The position numbers were made by a program, and so were the translations under genes. Below, in pieces: positions 18,479-26,146 of a stretch of DNA of 64,000 nt (position 1 is its first letter; each line of letters starts with the position of its first letter). A model generated the notes under the pieces. It searched no databases. It was given only the letters and a program-made list of their open reading frames with translations, and was not told where the DNA came from. The stretch spans positions 186,001 to 250,000 of the forward strand of contig CAVYWA010000023.1 of the NCBI GenBank assembly GCA_963772165.1, in the 5' to 3' direction. This stretch comes from JAGVPT01 sp963772165 (GTDB taxonomy: Bacteria; Bacteroidota; Ignavibacteria; UBA10030; UBA8401).

Positions 18479-19339
18479 GTGTTTCCAATCATAGAAAAAA
18501 ACGACCTCGCGGCGAAAGTTTTTCGCTACGTCATCAAAGCCCCGCAAATTGTAAAGAAGGCAAAAGCGGGACAATTCGTGATTTTGCGATTGCACGAAGA
18601 CGGTGAGAGAATTCCAATTACGCTTGCAGACTGGGACGTGGTTCAAGGAACCATTACGCTGTACGTTCAGGCCGTGGGCAAGACGACGATCATGATGAGT
18701 ATGATGAAAGCCGGAGACTCGCTGATGGATGTCGTCGGGCCATTCGGCATTCCAAGCCACGTTGAAAAGGGAAAAACGTTTGTTGCGATCGGCGGAGGGT
18801 TTGGCATTGCGGCGATTCATCCGATCGTGCGAGCGCACAAACTTATCGGAAACAAAACAATTTCGATCATCGGCGCGCGTTCGAAAGAATTGCTGCTCAT
18901 GGAAAACGAAATGCGGGCAATCTCGGACGAGGTGCGCATCGCCACCGATGACGGCAGCTATGGCACAAAAGGTTTTGTCACGACAATTTTGAAATCAATG
19001 CTCGAGAAGAGCGAACCGATCGATGTTGTGCTCGCCATCGGGCCGGTCGTGATGATGAAGGCAGTCTCGGACCTTACGAAACCGCACGGCGTGCAAACAC
19101 TCGTCAGCCTTAATCCTATTATGATGGACGGCACCGGGATGTGCGGAGCGTGCCGCGTTGTCGTCGGCAACAAAATGCAGTTCGCCTGTGTGGACGGCCC
19201 CGAGTTTGACGCTCATGCGGTTGATTTCGATTTGTTGGTGGCGAGACAGAAAATGTACTCCCCGCAAGAAAAAATTTCGCTGGATATTTTCGAGAAGATA
19301 TGCGCGACTCAGGAACACCGTGAAACGACGGCATGGTGA
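18479..19339 (+). CDS. nfnA: NfnA-like FAD/NAD-binding subunit (sulfide/dihydroorotate dehydrogenase-like)
   Basis: Ferredoxin-reductase-like FAD/NAD(P) protein related to PyrK. With the GTG at 18479 the product begins FPIIEKNDLAAKVF, as in the family, and is 286 residues; an ATG at 18416 would add an unconserved leader. FAD binding: GQFVILRLHEDGERIPITLA. NAD site: FVAIGGGFGIAAIHP. A C-terminal [2Fe-2S] region has C222, C225 and C237 (GTGMCGACRV...FACVDGPEF). It is paired with the large subunit at 19456. Such pairs either bifurcate electrons between NADH, NADPH and ferredoxin (NfnAB) or act as sulfide dehydrogenase/glutamate synthase-like enzymes. Confidence 0.82.
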   Translation: MFPIIEKNDLAAKVFRYVIKAPQIVKKAKAGQFVILRLHEDGERIPITLADWDVVQGTITLYVQAVGKTTIMMSMMKAGDSLMDVVGPFGIPSHVEKGKTFVAIGGGFGIAAIHPIVRAHKLIGNKTISIIGARSKELLLMENEMRAISDEVRIATDDGSYGTKGFVTTILKSMLEKSEPIDVVLAIGPVVMMKAVSDLTKPHGVQTLVSLNPIMMDGTGMCGACRVVVGNKMQFACVDGPEFDAHAVDFDLLVARQKMYSPQEKISLDIFEKICATQEHRETTAW

Positions 19340-19346
19340 GTTTGAT

Positions 19347-19387
19347 GAAGTAAGAGATAAGAGATAAGAAGTAAGAGATAAGAGATA
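19347..19387. repeat. two-copy 20-bp tandem repeat in the nfnA-nfnB spacer
   Basis: GAAGTAAGAGATAAGAGATA occurs at 19347-19366 and again at 19368-19387. It is low-complexity purine-rich spacer DNA, one of several such spacers in this window (also about 37853-37925, 40605-40650, 42249-42346 and 47694-47748). Confidence 0.7.
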
Positions 19388-19455
19388 TAAGTGAGCGATG
19401 ACAAGCGCGGGAAAAAAGACAAACCTCAAGCTCTCAATTCTCCGGACAATCAGAA

Positions 19456-20901
19456 ATGATCGACGAAACAGCTGAACATACGACAAAAAAACTGACGAAC
19501 AAGGAGAGGATGAAAATTCCGCGCCATGGAATGCCCGAGCAGAATCCGCTAGAGCGTGCGAAAAATTTTCTTGAAGTGCCTCTCGGCTATACGCCGGAAC
19601 TGGCGATAGAAGAAGCTGAGAGATGTATTCAGTGCAAGAACCCGAAATGTATGGAGGGTTGTCCCGTCAATGTGAAAATTCCGCAATTCATTTTTCACGT
19701 AGCGATGGGAAATTTTAAGCTTGCTGCACAAACGTTGAAGGAAACGAATGCCCTTCCCGCGGTATGCGGAAGAGTGTGCCCGCAGGAAGAGCAATGTGAA
19801 GCCGTGTGCACGATCGGTGCTAAGGTTGAGCCGGTTGCCATAGGCAGAATTGAGCGCTTTGTGGCTGACTGGGAACGGACCTCCGGCACCGTTTCTCTTC
19901 CGCCAATTGCTGAACCAACAGGAAAGAAGATCGCGGTCATCGGTGCGGGTCCAGCCGGCTTAACATGCGCAGGCGATCTTGCGAAACTCGGCCACACCGT
20001 GACGATTTTTGAAGCGCTTCATAAACCGGGCGGAGTTCTGGTGTATGGCATTCCGGAGTTTCGCCTTCCAAAACAAATTGTTGATGCAGAAGTCCGTTTT
20101 CTCGAGAAGCTCGGAGTTCAGATTCAATGCGACTTTGTCGTCGGGATGACGCGCACGGTTGACGAGCTGATGAATGAAGACGGATTTGATGCGGTGTTCA
20201 TAGGAACCGGGGCGGGTCTTCCGTATTTTATGGGAATCCCCGGCGAGAATTTGAACGGGGTCTACTCCGCGAACGAATTCCTCACACGCGTCAATTTGAT
20301 GAAAGGATTTGAATTTCCGAATCATGCCGACACACCGGTCCCCATGGCAAAGCACGTTGCTGTGATCGGCGGCGGAAATACCGCCATGGACTCCGCGCGG
20401 ACTGCGCGCCGGTTGCCGTGGACTGAAAAAGTGTACATCGTGTACCGGCGCTCGAGCGTTGAAATGCCTGCACGAAAAGAAGAAATTCATCATGGCGAAC
20501 AGGAAGGGATTGAATTCCTGCTCCTCACGAACCCGACCCGCTTTATTGGGAACAACGGCTGGCTTGTCGGCATGGAATGTCAGAAAATGGAACTTGGCGA
20601 ACCCGATGCATCCGGGAGACGCAAACCGGTTCCGATTGCGGGAAGCGAATTCATTCTCGATGTTGAAGCAGCAATCGTTGCAACGGGCAACGGCTCCAAT
20701 CCCCTCATCAACAAGACAACACCCGGATTGACAACAAACAAATACGGAAACATCATTGCAGATGAAACGGGAAAAACTTCCCGCGAAGGTGTGTGGGCCG
20801 GAGGGGATATTGTTATCGGCGCCGCGACGGTCATTAAGGCGATGGGTGCAGGGAAAAAGGCTGCTGCTGCGATTCATGAATATGTTCAATCAAAGAAATA
20901 A
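19456..20901 (+). CDS. gltA: NfnB/GltA-like NADPH-dependent oxidoreductase (glutamate synthase small-subunit family)
   Basis: 481 residues. The N-terminal iron-sulfur domain has C57, C60, C65 and C69 (CIQCKNPKCMEGCP), then CGRVCPQEEQCEAVC. The first dinucleotide site is IAVIGAGPAGLTCAGDLAKL (FAD), the second VAVIGGGNTAMDSARTARRL (NADPH). It is usually named homotetrameric glutamate synthase, but next to an NfnA-like subunit it more probably forms NADH-dependent ferredoxin:NADP oxidoreductase. No ferredoxin gene is adjacent. Two long antisense ORFs across this gene are shadows. An intrinsic terminator follows. Confidence 0.88.
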   Translation: MIDETAEHTTKKLTNKERMKIPRHGMPEQNPLERAKNFLEVPLGYTPELAIEEAERCIQCKNPKCMEGCPVNVKIPQFIFHVAMGNFKLAAQTLKETNALPAVCGRVCPQEEQCEAVCTIGAKVEPVAIGRIERFVADWERTSGTVSLPPIAEPTGKKIAVIGAGPAGLTCAGDLAKLGHTVTIFEALHKPGGVLVYGIPEFRLPKQIVDAEVRFLEKLGVQIQCDFVVGMTRTVDELMNEDGFDAVFIGTGAGLPYFMGIPGENLNGVYSANEFLTRVNLMKGFEFPNHADTPVPMAKHVAVIGGGNTAMDSARTARRLPWTEKVYIVYRRSSVEMPARKEEIHHGEQEGIEFLLLTNPTRFIGNNGWLVGMECQKMELGEPDASGRRKPVPIAGSEFILDVEAAIVATGNGSNPLINKTTPGLTTNKYGNIIADETGKTSREGVWAGGDIVIGAATVIKAMGAGKKAAAAIHEYVQSKK

Positions 20902-20928
20902 AGCTGCTCGTTATTAAAGAGGTAGGAA

Positions 20929-20956
20929 AACCCGGCGCGCGTAGCCGGGTTTTTTG
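20929..20956 (+). terminator. intrinsic terminator after the nfnAB pair
   Basis: Perfect 8-bp stem AACCCGGC / GCCGGGTT around the loop GCGCGTA, followed directly by a T run. It lies 28 bases after the NfnB stop. Confidence 0.9.
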
Positions 20957-21084
20957 TTTATGAAAAAATGGAATGTTCTCGTTATATTGTTTGCAGAGAG
21001 AAAGAAAAAGATTTTTCCGGACAAAGCTACAGCAGAACAATTACTCGTTCATTTTTTTCTTTGCGTCTTGTGGATCGGTCTTTT

Positions 21085-21879
21085 ATGGTTCTGAGCGAGC
21101 TAAATATTTATCCAATTAAATCGACGAAGGGGATTTCGCTTCAATCCGCCCTTGTCGAGCGGCGGGGAATTCGATTCGACCGGCGGTGGATGGTTGTCGA
21201 CGAAGCCGGCATGTTCCTATCACAGCGGGATCACCCACGATTGGCATTGGTTTCCACGAAGATTGAACCCGGCAGCCTCTGCGTGCGTGCAACGGGAATG
21301 CCGACGCTTGAGCTTCCGATGCAACCGGAATCGGATGAGGTTGTGCGGGTCCAAGTGCACGACGATATCACGAAAGGGATATCTGCAGGCGAAGAAGCAA
21401 GAAACTGGTTTAGCAATTTCCTCGGAGTCCCCTGCCGTGTCGTATTCATGACGGAAGAAATCCTCCGCCCGGTCAACCCCGATTATGCACGCGAAGGCGA
21501 CATTGTAAGTTTTGCGGACGCCTTCCCCCTTCTCCTAATCTCGCAGGCGTCACTCGATGACTTGAATTCGAGGTTAGCCGTACCGGTGCCGATGAATCGA
21601 TTTCGCCCGAACGTTGTTGTTAACGGCTGCGGCGCATTCGATGAAGACGGGTGGAAAAAAATCCGCGTTGGAAATATGGTTTTTCATGTGGTGAAACCGT
21701 GTGGGCGATGTGTAACGACGACGGTCGACCAGTCGACCGGGGTTCAAGGTAAAGAGCCGCTGGCGACACTCTCGAAGTACAGAAACGTCGGCGGAAAAGT
21801 TCTCTTCGGGCAAAACGTCATTCCTGACAAAAGCGGAATGGTACACGTTGGAGATGTCGTCGAAGTGATTTCGCAATAG
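21085..21879 (+). CDS. MOSC domain protein (MOSC_N plus MOSC)
   Basis: 264 residues from the ATG at 21085, where the family N-terminus begins (LSELNIYPIKSTKGISLQSA); the longer frame from 20968 adds an unconserved leader. An N-terminal beta-barrel domain covers residues 1-110. The C-terminal MOSC domain includes FADAFPLLLISQASLDDLN, MNRFRPNVVV and the conserved Cys-bearing KPCGRCVTTTVDQSTG. These proteins (YcbX/mARC relatives) handle molybdenum cofactor sulfur or reduce N-hydroxylated compounds. No redox partner gene is adjacent. Confidence 0.88.
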   Translation: MVLSELNIYPIKSTKGISLQSALVERRGIRFDRRWMVVDEAGMFLSQRDHPRLALVSTKIEPGSLCVRATGMPTLELPMQPESDEVVRVQVHDDITKGISAGEEARNWFSNFLGVPCRVVFMTEEILRPVNPDYAREGDIVSFADAFPLLLISQASLDDLNSRLAVPVPMNRFRPNVVVNGCGAFDEDGWKKIRVGNMVFHVVKPCGRCVTTTVDQSTGVQGKEPLATLSKYRNVGGKVLFGQNVIPDKSGMVHVGDVVEVISQ

Positions 21880-21975
21880 ACGAACAGCGTCAATGGCAAA
21901 AAGGCGAATGAAACATTAACGATGAGCATTCGTTAAAATGTATACTCGTCGTTTCTTGGAATATTCTCCGCTCTC

Positions 21976-23016
21976 ATGAATTATCTTCTCAAAGTCTGCT
22001 CACTCGTAATTATTCCAGCGCTTGCCATGTCGGCGCTCCATGCTCAGGACAGTACGGGGGAGTCAATGCCGGCTCACCACACCGATAGCGGATTTAAAAA
22101 CACCGATCCAGATTTTGAGGAACCGGCGTTTACAAAAATGGTGCCGTGGGTGCTCAGCAAACTTATCAATTTCTCATCTAAACCGGTTGCTGATATTCCA
22201 CGCACTTACAATGACGGGTCCGCGCTAAAAGAAAGCAAGCCCTACACGATTACCTGGGTTGGCCATTCGACGTGTCTCATACAATTTGAAGGAATCAACA
22301 TTCTCACCGATCCGGTGTGGAGCGACAAGATAGGCCCGGTTTCCTGGGCCGGCCTGTCCCGCGCCTCCGATCCGGGTCTTGCCATGGACAAACTTCCGCC
22401 CATCGATATCGTTCTGATTTCTCACAATCATTATGACCATCTCGACGAACAGACAATCTTGACGCTCGCCAAGAATCCTCAAACAAGATTTTTTGTCCCG
22501 CTTCGTCTTCGGGATTGGTTTGAAGACCGGGGAATTTCGAATGTCGAAGAATTGGATTGGTGGGAAGGCGTGACGTATAAAGGCTTGAAAATTATATGCA
22601 CGCCGGCACAGCATTTTTCAGGAAGATGGATAAGCGACGGGAACACGACGCTCTGGTGTTCGTGGGTCATGCTTGGAAAAGGAAGGCGGCTTTATTTCGG
22701 GGGAGATTCCGGATACTTCAGCGGTTTTGCAGAGATCGGAAAAAGGTTCGGCCCCTTTGACTTGGCGTTACTGCCTATCGGAGCCTATAAACCGCGAGAA
22801 CTGATGAAGCCCGTTCATATGAATCCAGCAGATGCCGTCCAGGCGTTTGTCGACCTGCGGGGAAAAAAAATGCTTGCCATCCACTGGGGGACATTTAAGC
22901 AAACCGATGAACCGTTAGAAGAGCCGCCCAAAAAACTTCGCGATGAAATTGAAAAACGGCATCTTCAACAAGAAAATTTTCTTCTGTTCATGATCGGCGA
23001 AACACGCGAGTGGTAA
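21976..23016 (+). CDS. secreted metallo-beta-lactamase-fold hydrolase, NAPE-PLD-like
   Basis: 346 residues with a Sec signal peptide (VCSLVIIPALAMSALHAQ). The fold signature is clear: TWVGHSTCLIQFEGINILTDPVWS, the metal motif SHNHYDHLD, TPAQHFSGRW, YFGGDSGYF and a final AIHWGTF. This pattern is that of the NAPE-PLD/RomA/UlaG group, suggesting a phosphodiesterase on lipid-like substrates in the periplasm. The last two features distinguish it from beta-lactamases. A 7-bp inverted repeat (TTAACGA/TCGTTAA, 21916-21936) lies upstream. Confidence 0.85.
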   Translation: MNYLLKVCSLVIIPALAMSALHAQDSTGESMPAHHTDSGFKNTDPDFEEPAFTKMVPWVLSKLINFSSKPVADIPRTYNDGSALKESKPYTITWVGHSTCLIQFEGINILTDPVWSDKIGPVSWAGLSRASDPGLAMDKLPPIDIVLISHNHYDHLDEQTILTLAKNPQTRFFVPLRLRDWFEDRGISNVEELDWWEGVTYKGLKIICTPAQHFSGRWISDGNTTLWCSWVMLGKGRRLYFGGDSGYFSGFAEIGKRFGPFDLALLPIGAYKPRELMKPVHMNPADAVQAFVDLRGKKMLAIHWGTFKQTDEPLEEPPKKLRDEIEKRHLQQENFLLFMIGETREW

Positions 23017-23048
23017 CGCCGGACGCGCCGGTTTCTATTCCTTCGAAA

Positions 23049-23651
23049 TTAAAGTCCAACGTCTTTTCGTAATTTCTCCCCTTCTTCTACGGTTAGCTTA
23101 AGCACCTCTCCGGGTTTCAAATTCCCAAGCGCCAAATCGCCGATCTTTGTTCTAACAAGGCGCAATGTTGGGTAGCCTACCGCCGCAGTCATTTTCCGGA
23201 CTTGCCGGTTGCGCCCTTCGCGCAGGGTAACTTCAAGCCATGCCGTGGGAACGTTCTTTCTGTAGCGAATTCCCGGCGTTCGCGGATGAAGGAAGGGATC
23301 GGATTTCAGGAGGCGGGCTTGTGCCGGCTTGGTTTTGTCCCCCTGAATAACGACACCTCGTTCTAATTGTGCGAGAGCTTCGGACGAAGGATTGCCCTCC
23401 ACCTGCACGAGATATGTTCGTGGATGCTCGAATTGCGGCTCTGTTAACCGATGGTTCACCTCGCTGTCGTTAGTCAACAGGAGCAGTCCCTCACTGTCGA
23501 TATCTAGCCGTCCGACGGAGTAAACATCTTTTGGGAACGGCCCAAAATCTTTCAAAGTTTTTCTTCCAAGGCTGTCTGTGAATTGACACAGCACGTCGTA
23601 TGGTTTGTGCAAAAGATAATACCGTTTTGTATTTTTCTGTGGATCAGGCAA
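23049..23651 (-). CDS. RluE-like rRNA pseudouridine synthase
   Basis: 200 residues. RsuA-family catalytic core: YYLLHKPYDVLCQF, the active-site Asp50 in VGRLDIDSEGLLLLTND, and LREGRNRQVRKMTAAVGYPT. There is no N-terminal S4 domain, which matches RluE rather than RsuA/RluB/RluF. Predicted to make a pseudouridine in 23S rRNA. It is the last gene of the minus-strand mnmE-mnmG-rsmG-murQ-DUF2461 run and is convergent with the metallo-hydrolase. The exact target base is not readable from sequence. Confidence 0.88.
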   Translation of the reverse strand: MPDPQKNTKRYYLLHKPYDVLCQFTDSLGRKTLKDFGPFPKDVYSVGRLDIDSEGLLLLTNDSEVNHRLTEPQFEHPRTYLVQVEGNPSSEALAQLERGVVIQGDKTKPAQARLLKSDPFLHPRTPGIRYRKNVPTAWLEVTLREGRNRQVRKMTAAVGYPTLRLVRTKIGDLALGNLKPGEVLKLTVEEGEKLRKDVGL

Positions 23652-23681
23652 AGTGAAAATTGGCCCGCGGGAATAAATGGA

Positions 23682-24389
23682 TTATTTCATTGCGTCGTTT
23701 AAAAATTGCACCAGAGGGGTTGCTTCTTCGAATACAGTAGCAACTTCTTTAACAAACCGAGGCTTCAGGCATTTCTCTTCTTTCCAATCGACGCCGACAA
23801 AAAATTGTTTGAGTTTTAGCCATTCAGCCATTGGGTGTGTTGGTTCGAAACCCTGAGGCACCCGCTGGAGTTTATCTCCGTCGATCTTCTTGAACCTTTT
23901 GATGAATGCTTTATTGTTGACGATGCCTAAGAATTCTTCCGGCTGGTTTGCAATCGCGCGACGGATATTTTTTAGCTGATCACTGTCGGGCATGTAAATT
24001 CCCCCTCCCAGAAAAACGCTTCCCGGCTCGATGTGCAAGTAATAGCCCGATCCCTCAATCCCCTTTGGCTTTCCGCGCAGGACAAAGTGGGCGGCGACGT
24101 GTGTTTTGTAAGGTGTCTTGTCCTTGCTGAAACGGATGTCTCGGTATATTCTGAAGAGGGATCTTTTTGGGTTGGCGTCAAACTCCGGTGCGAAGGATTC
24201 GAAATAGGGTTGGAGAGAGGCTATCAGCGATTGCATCGGAAGCTTGACGTCGGATTCATATTCGGGTTTGTGCTTTTCAAACCAGCCCCGGTTGTTGTTT
24301 CTCTTCAGCCGGCGAAGGAAATCGATCCCCTCTTTTGGGTAGCCAATAAATGGGGGATAAATGTCGGTATCGATTGGTGGAATATTCAC
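23682..24389 (-). CDS. DUF2461 domain-containing protein
   Basis: 235 residues matching DUF2461: GIDFLRRLKRNNNRGWFEKH, then LFRIYRDIRFSKDKTPYKTH, the GYYLHIEPGSVFLGGGIYMP block, and a C-terminal LKQFFVGVDW. The start overlaps the murQ stop (ATGA), so the two are translationally coupled. Members are widespread cytoplasmic proteins of unknown reaction. Confidence 0.9.
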   Translation of the reverse strand: MNIPPIDTDIYPPFIGYPKEGIDFLRRLKRNNNRGWFEKHKPEYESDVKLPMQSLIASLQPYFESFAPEFDANPKRSLFRIYRDIRFSKDKTPYKTHVAAHFVLRGKPKGIEGSGYYLHIEPGSVFLGGGIYMPDSDQLKNIRRAIANQPEEFLGIVNNKAFIKRFKKIDGDKLQRVPQGFEPTHPMAEWLKLKQFFVGVDWKEEKCLKPRFVKEVATVFEEATPLVQFLNDAMK

Positions 24390-25367
24390 TGGGCTGCTCC
24401 TGAGCTGTTGTGAGGTTTTTGCTCAATATTTTCGATTGCAGAACGGACAAACCCGTCTGCTTTTTGAAGCCGCTCTTGAGCTTCATCTTTTGATACCCCG
24501 GCCTTTATCATGACAAGCGCGGTTTTGACCTGTCCGTCGGCTTTTTCAAGGTACTCGGCAGCGGCTCCATATTCTATGTCCGTTATTGTCATCACCACAC
24601 GCTTGGCTCTTTCCGTTAGCTTTTGATTTGTTAACTGGAGGTCTATCATCATGTTTTCATAGACCTTGCCGAGGCGAATCATCGCCGCGGTGGTGATCAT
24701 GTTAAGGACCAGCTTTTGTGCCGTCCCCGACTTCATTCTTGTCGACCCCATGATAACTTCCGGGCCGACTTCCGGACATATTGCCACATCTATCGCCGCA
24801 GCGAGTTCGCTGAATTCGGGCAGAGAGAATTTCTTTCGCGGGTTGGTCGTAACATAGATAGTTTTTGCACCTCTCCTCTTTGCCTGAATTACGGCACCGA
24901 CGACATACGGCGTTTGCAGGCTCGCTGCGATCCCGCACACCACATCTTTTTCATTAACCGCCATTTCAATGATGTCCATTGCCCCCCCTTCTTCATGATC
25001 CTCCGCCCCTTCTTGAGCACGAAACATCGCTCTTTCGCCGCCGGCTATTATTCCCCTTACCATCTCCGGACTAGTGCCGAAGGTTGGTGGACATTCTACG
25101 GCATCAAGAACTCCCAACCTGCCACTCGTCCCGGCGCCAACATAGATTAATCTCCCACCCTTCTCTAAACGAGTCGACAACGAGTTCGGTCGCCTTAGCA
25201 ATGAAATTGATTTCGCTCTCAACGGCAGAAGCGACTCGCTTATCTTCGTCGTTTATGATTTTTAGGATTTCAATAATTGACCGCGTGTCGATATCCATAG
25301 TCAATGGATTTCTTTGCTCCGTGGTCAAATTCGACAATCGTTCGAAAAGTGTTTGCTGGATACTCAC
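24386..25367 (-). pseudogene. murQ: murQ, N-acetylmuramic acid 6-phosphate etherase, single frameshift
   Basis: The N-terminus (LTTEQRNPLTMDIDTRS...IAKATELVVDSF) lies in one frame and the rest (GGRLIYVGAGTSGRLGVLDA, ECPPTFGTSPEMV, VGPEVIMGSTRMKSGTAQK) in the next. Removing one G from the GGG at about 25154-25163 (read on the minus strand) restores VVDSFREGGRLIYVGAG. The enzyme cleaves the lactyl ether of MurNAc-6-P in cell-wall recycling. Both the SIS domain and the catalytic Glu region are intact. The start is taken as the GTG at 25367; an ATG at 25385 inside the rsmG end is the alternative. A surplus base in the assembly is as likely as real inactivation. Confidence 0.85.
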
Positions 25368-25371
25368 ATTG

Positions 25372-26097
25372 TCACCGGATAGCATTTTGAACCACAATAA
25401 GTTTTTTATCGCTGTTCTGAAGTAGTTCGCTTCCTTTAAAGGTCAGATCCACGGAATGGATTTTCACTCCGGGAAAGCGCCTTAAGGATTTTTCTATTTC
25501 AAATTCCATGTTGCCGCCTTTCATTGTGATGAGAGCTGGCGCATGAGAGATAACTATTTTATTGGATGTAGACGGAGAGGAGCTTGGAGCCGTGGCCTTT
25601 TTTAGAAAAGGCATTCCCCAAGCCACCAGGTTTTCCAGGCCTGATACTGCTCTAGCAATAACGGCATCAAAAGATCCTTGATATGTGATTGCCTTATTGA
25701 GGTCTTCGGCCCTGGAGCAAACGACCGACACATTCGGCAATTCGAGTGTAGCTACCATGTTCTCCACCGCCTTAGTTTTCTTTTGGATCGAATCCAGCAG
25801 AACAAAGGTAACATCATTTCTAACGATGCTCAAGGGAATGCCCGGCAGCCCGCCCCCGGTTCCTAGGTCAAGTATTTTTGAACCTGCCGTGAATTCGACC
25901 TTGAACAAAAATGCAAGGGAAAGCAGAATGTGGTTGAGCCATATACCATCCACATCCTTGCGCGAAACCAAGTTAATACTTTTATTCCATTCCTTTAAAA
26001 GTTCAACGAAACGGCTAATTCTTTGAAGCTGTATATCCGTTATTGATATCTGATTTTTTTGAGCCAGCAATCGAAGCCAAATTTCATCACTTGTCAA
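25372..26097 (-). CDS. rsmG: 16S rRNA (guanine(527)-N(7))-methyltransferase RsmG (GidB)
   Basis: 241 residues. SAM-binding fold with ILDLGTGGGLPGIPLSIV (motif I), FVLLDSIQKKTKAVENM, and the FDAVIARAVSGLENLVAW segment. The N-terminal helix pair with WNKSINLVSRKD is family-typical. It methylates G527 of 16S rRNA. It lies downstream of mnmG, as in the conserved gidA-gidB arrangement near many replication origins, with a parS-like site between the two. Confidence 0.95.
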   Translation of the reverse strand: MTSDEIWLRLLAQKNQISITDIQLQRISRFVELLKEWNKSINLVSRKDVDGIWLNHILLSLAFLFKVEFTAGSKILDLGTGGGLPGIPLSIVRNDVTFVLLDSIQKKTKAVENMVATLELPNVSVVCSRAEDLNKAITYQGSFDAVIARAVSGLENLVAWGMPFLKKATAPSSSPSTSNKIVISHAPALITMKGGNMEFEIEKSLRRFPGVKIHSVDLTFKGSELLQNSDKKLIVVQNAIR

Positions 26098-26118
26098 CGT
26101 AAATTTCTCTCCCTTGAT

Positions 26119-26134
26119 GGTTCCACGTGGAACA
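26119..26134. promoter_or_regulatory. parS-like ParB-binding site (one mismatch)
   Basis: GGTTCCACGTGGAACA matches the parS consensus TGTTNCACGTGNAACA at all but the first base and keeps the full CACGTG core with symmetric arms. It sits in the mnmG-rsmG spacer, with a second site at 28030-28045. Confidence 0.75.
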
Positions 26135-26146
26135 TTTGCCGGGAAG

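Noticed and set aside
19960..20889. Long antisense ORF (309 codons) across the nfnB-like gene
   Set aside because: It is the mirror of a strongly conserved gene in a codon-biased region. Its composition (Cys/His/Phe rich) matches no family and it has no start context.
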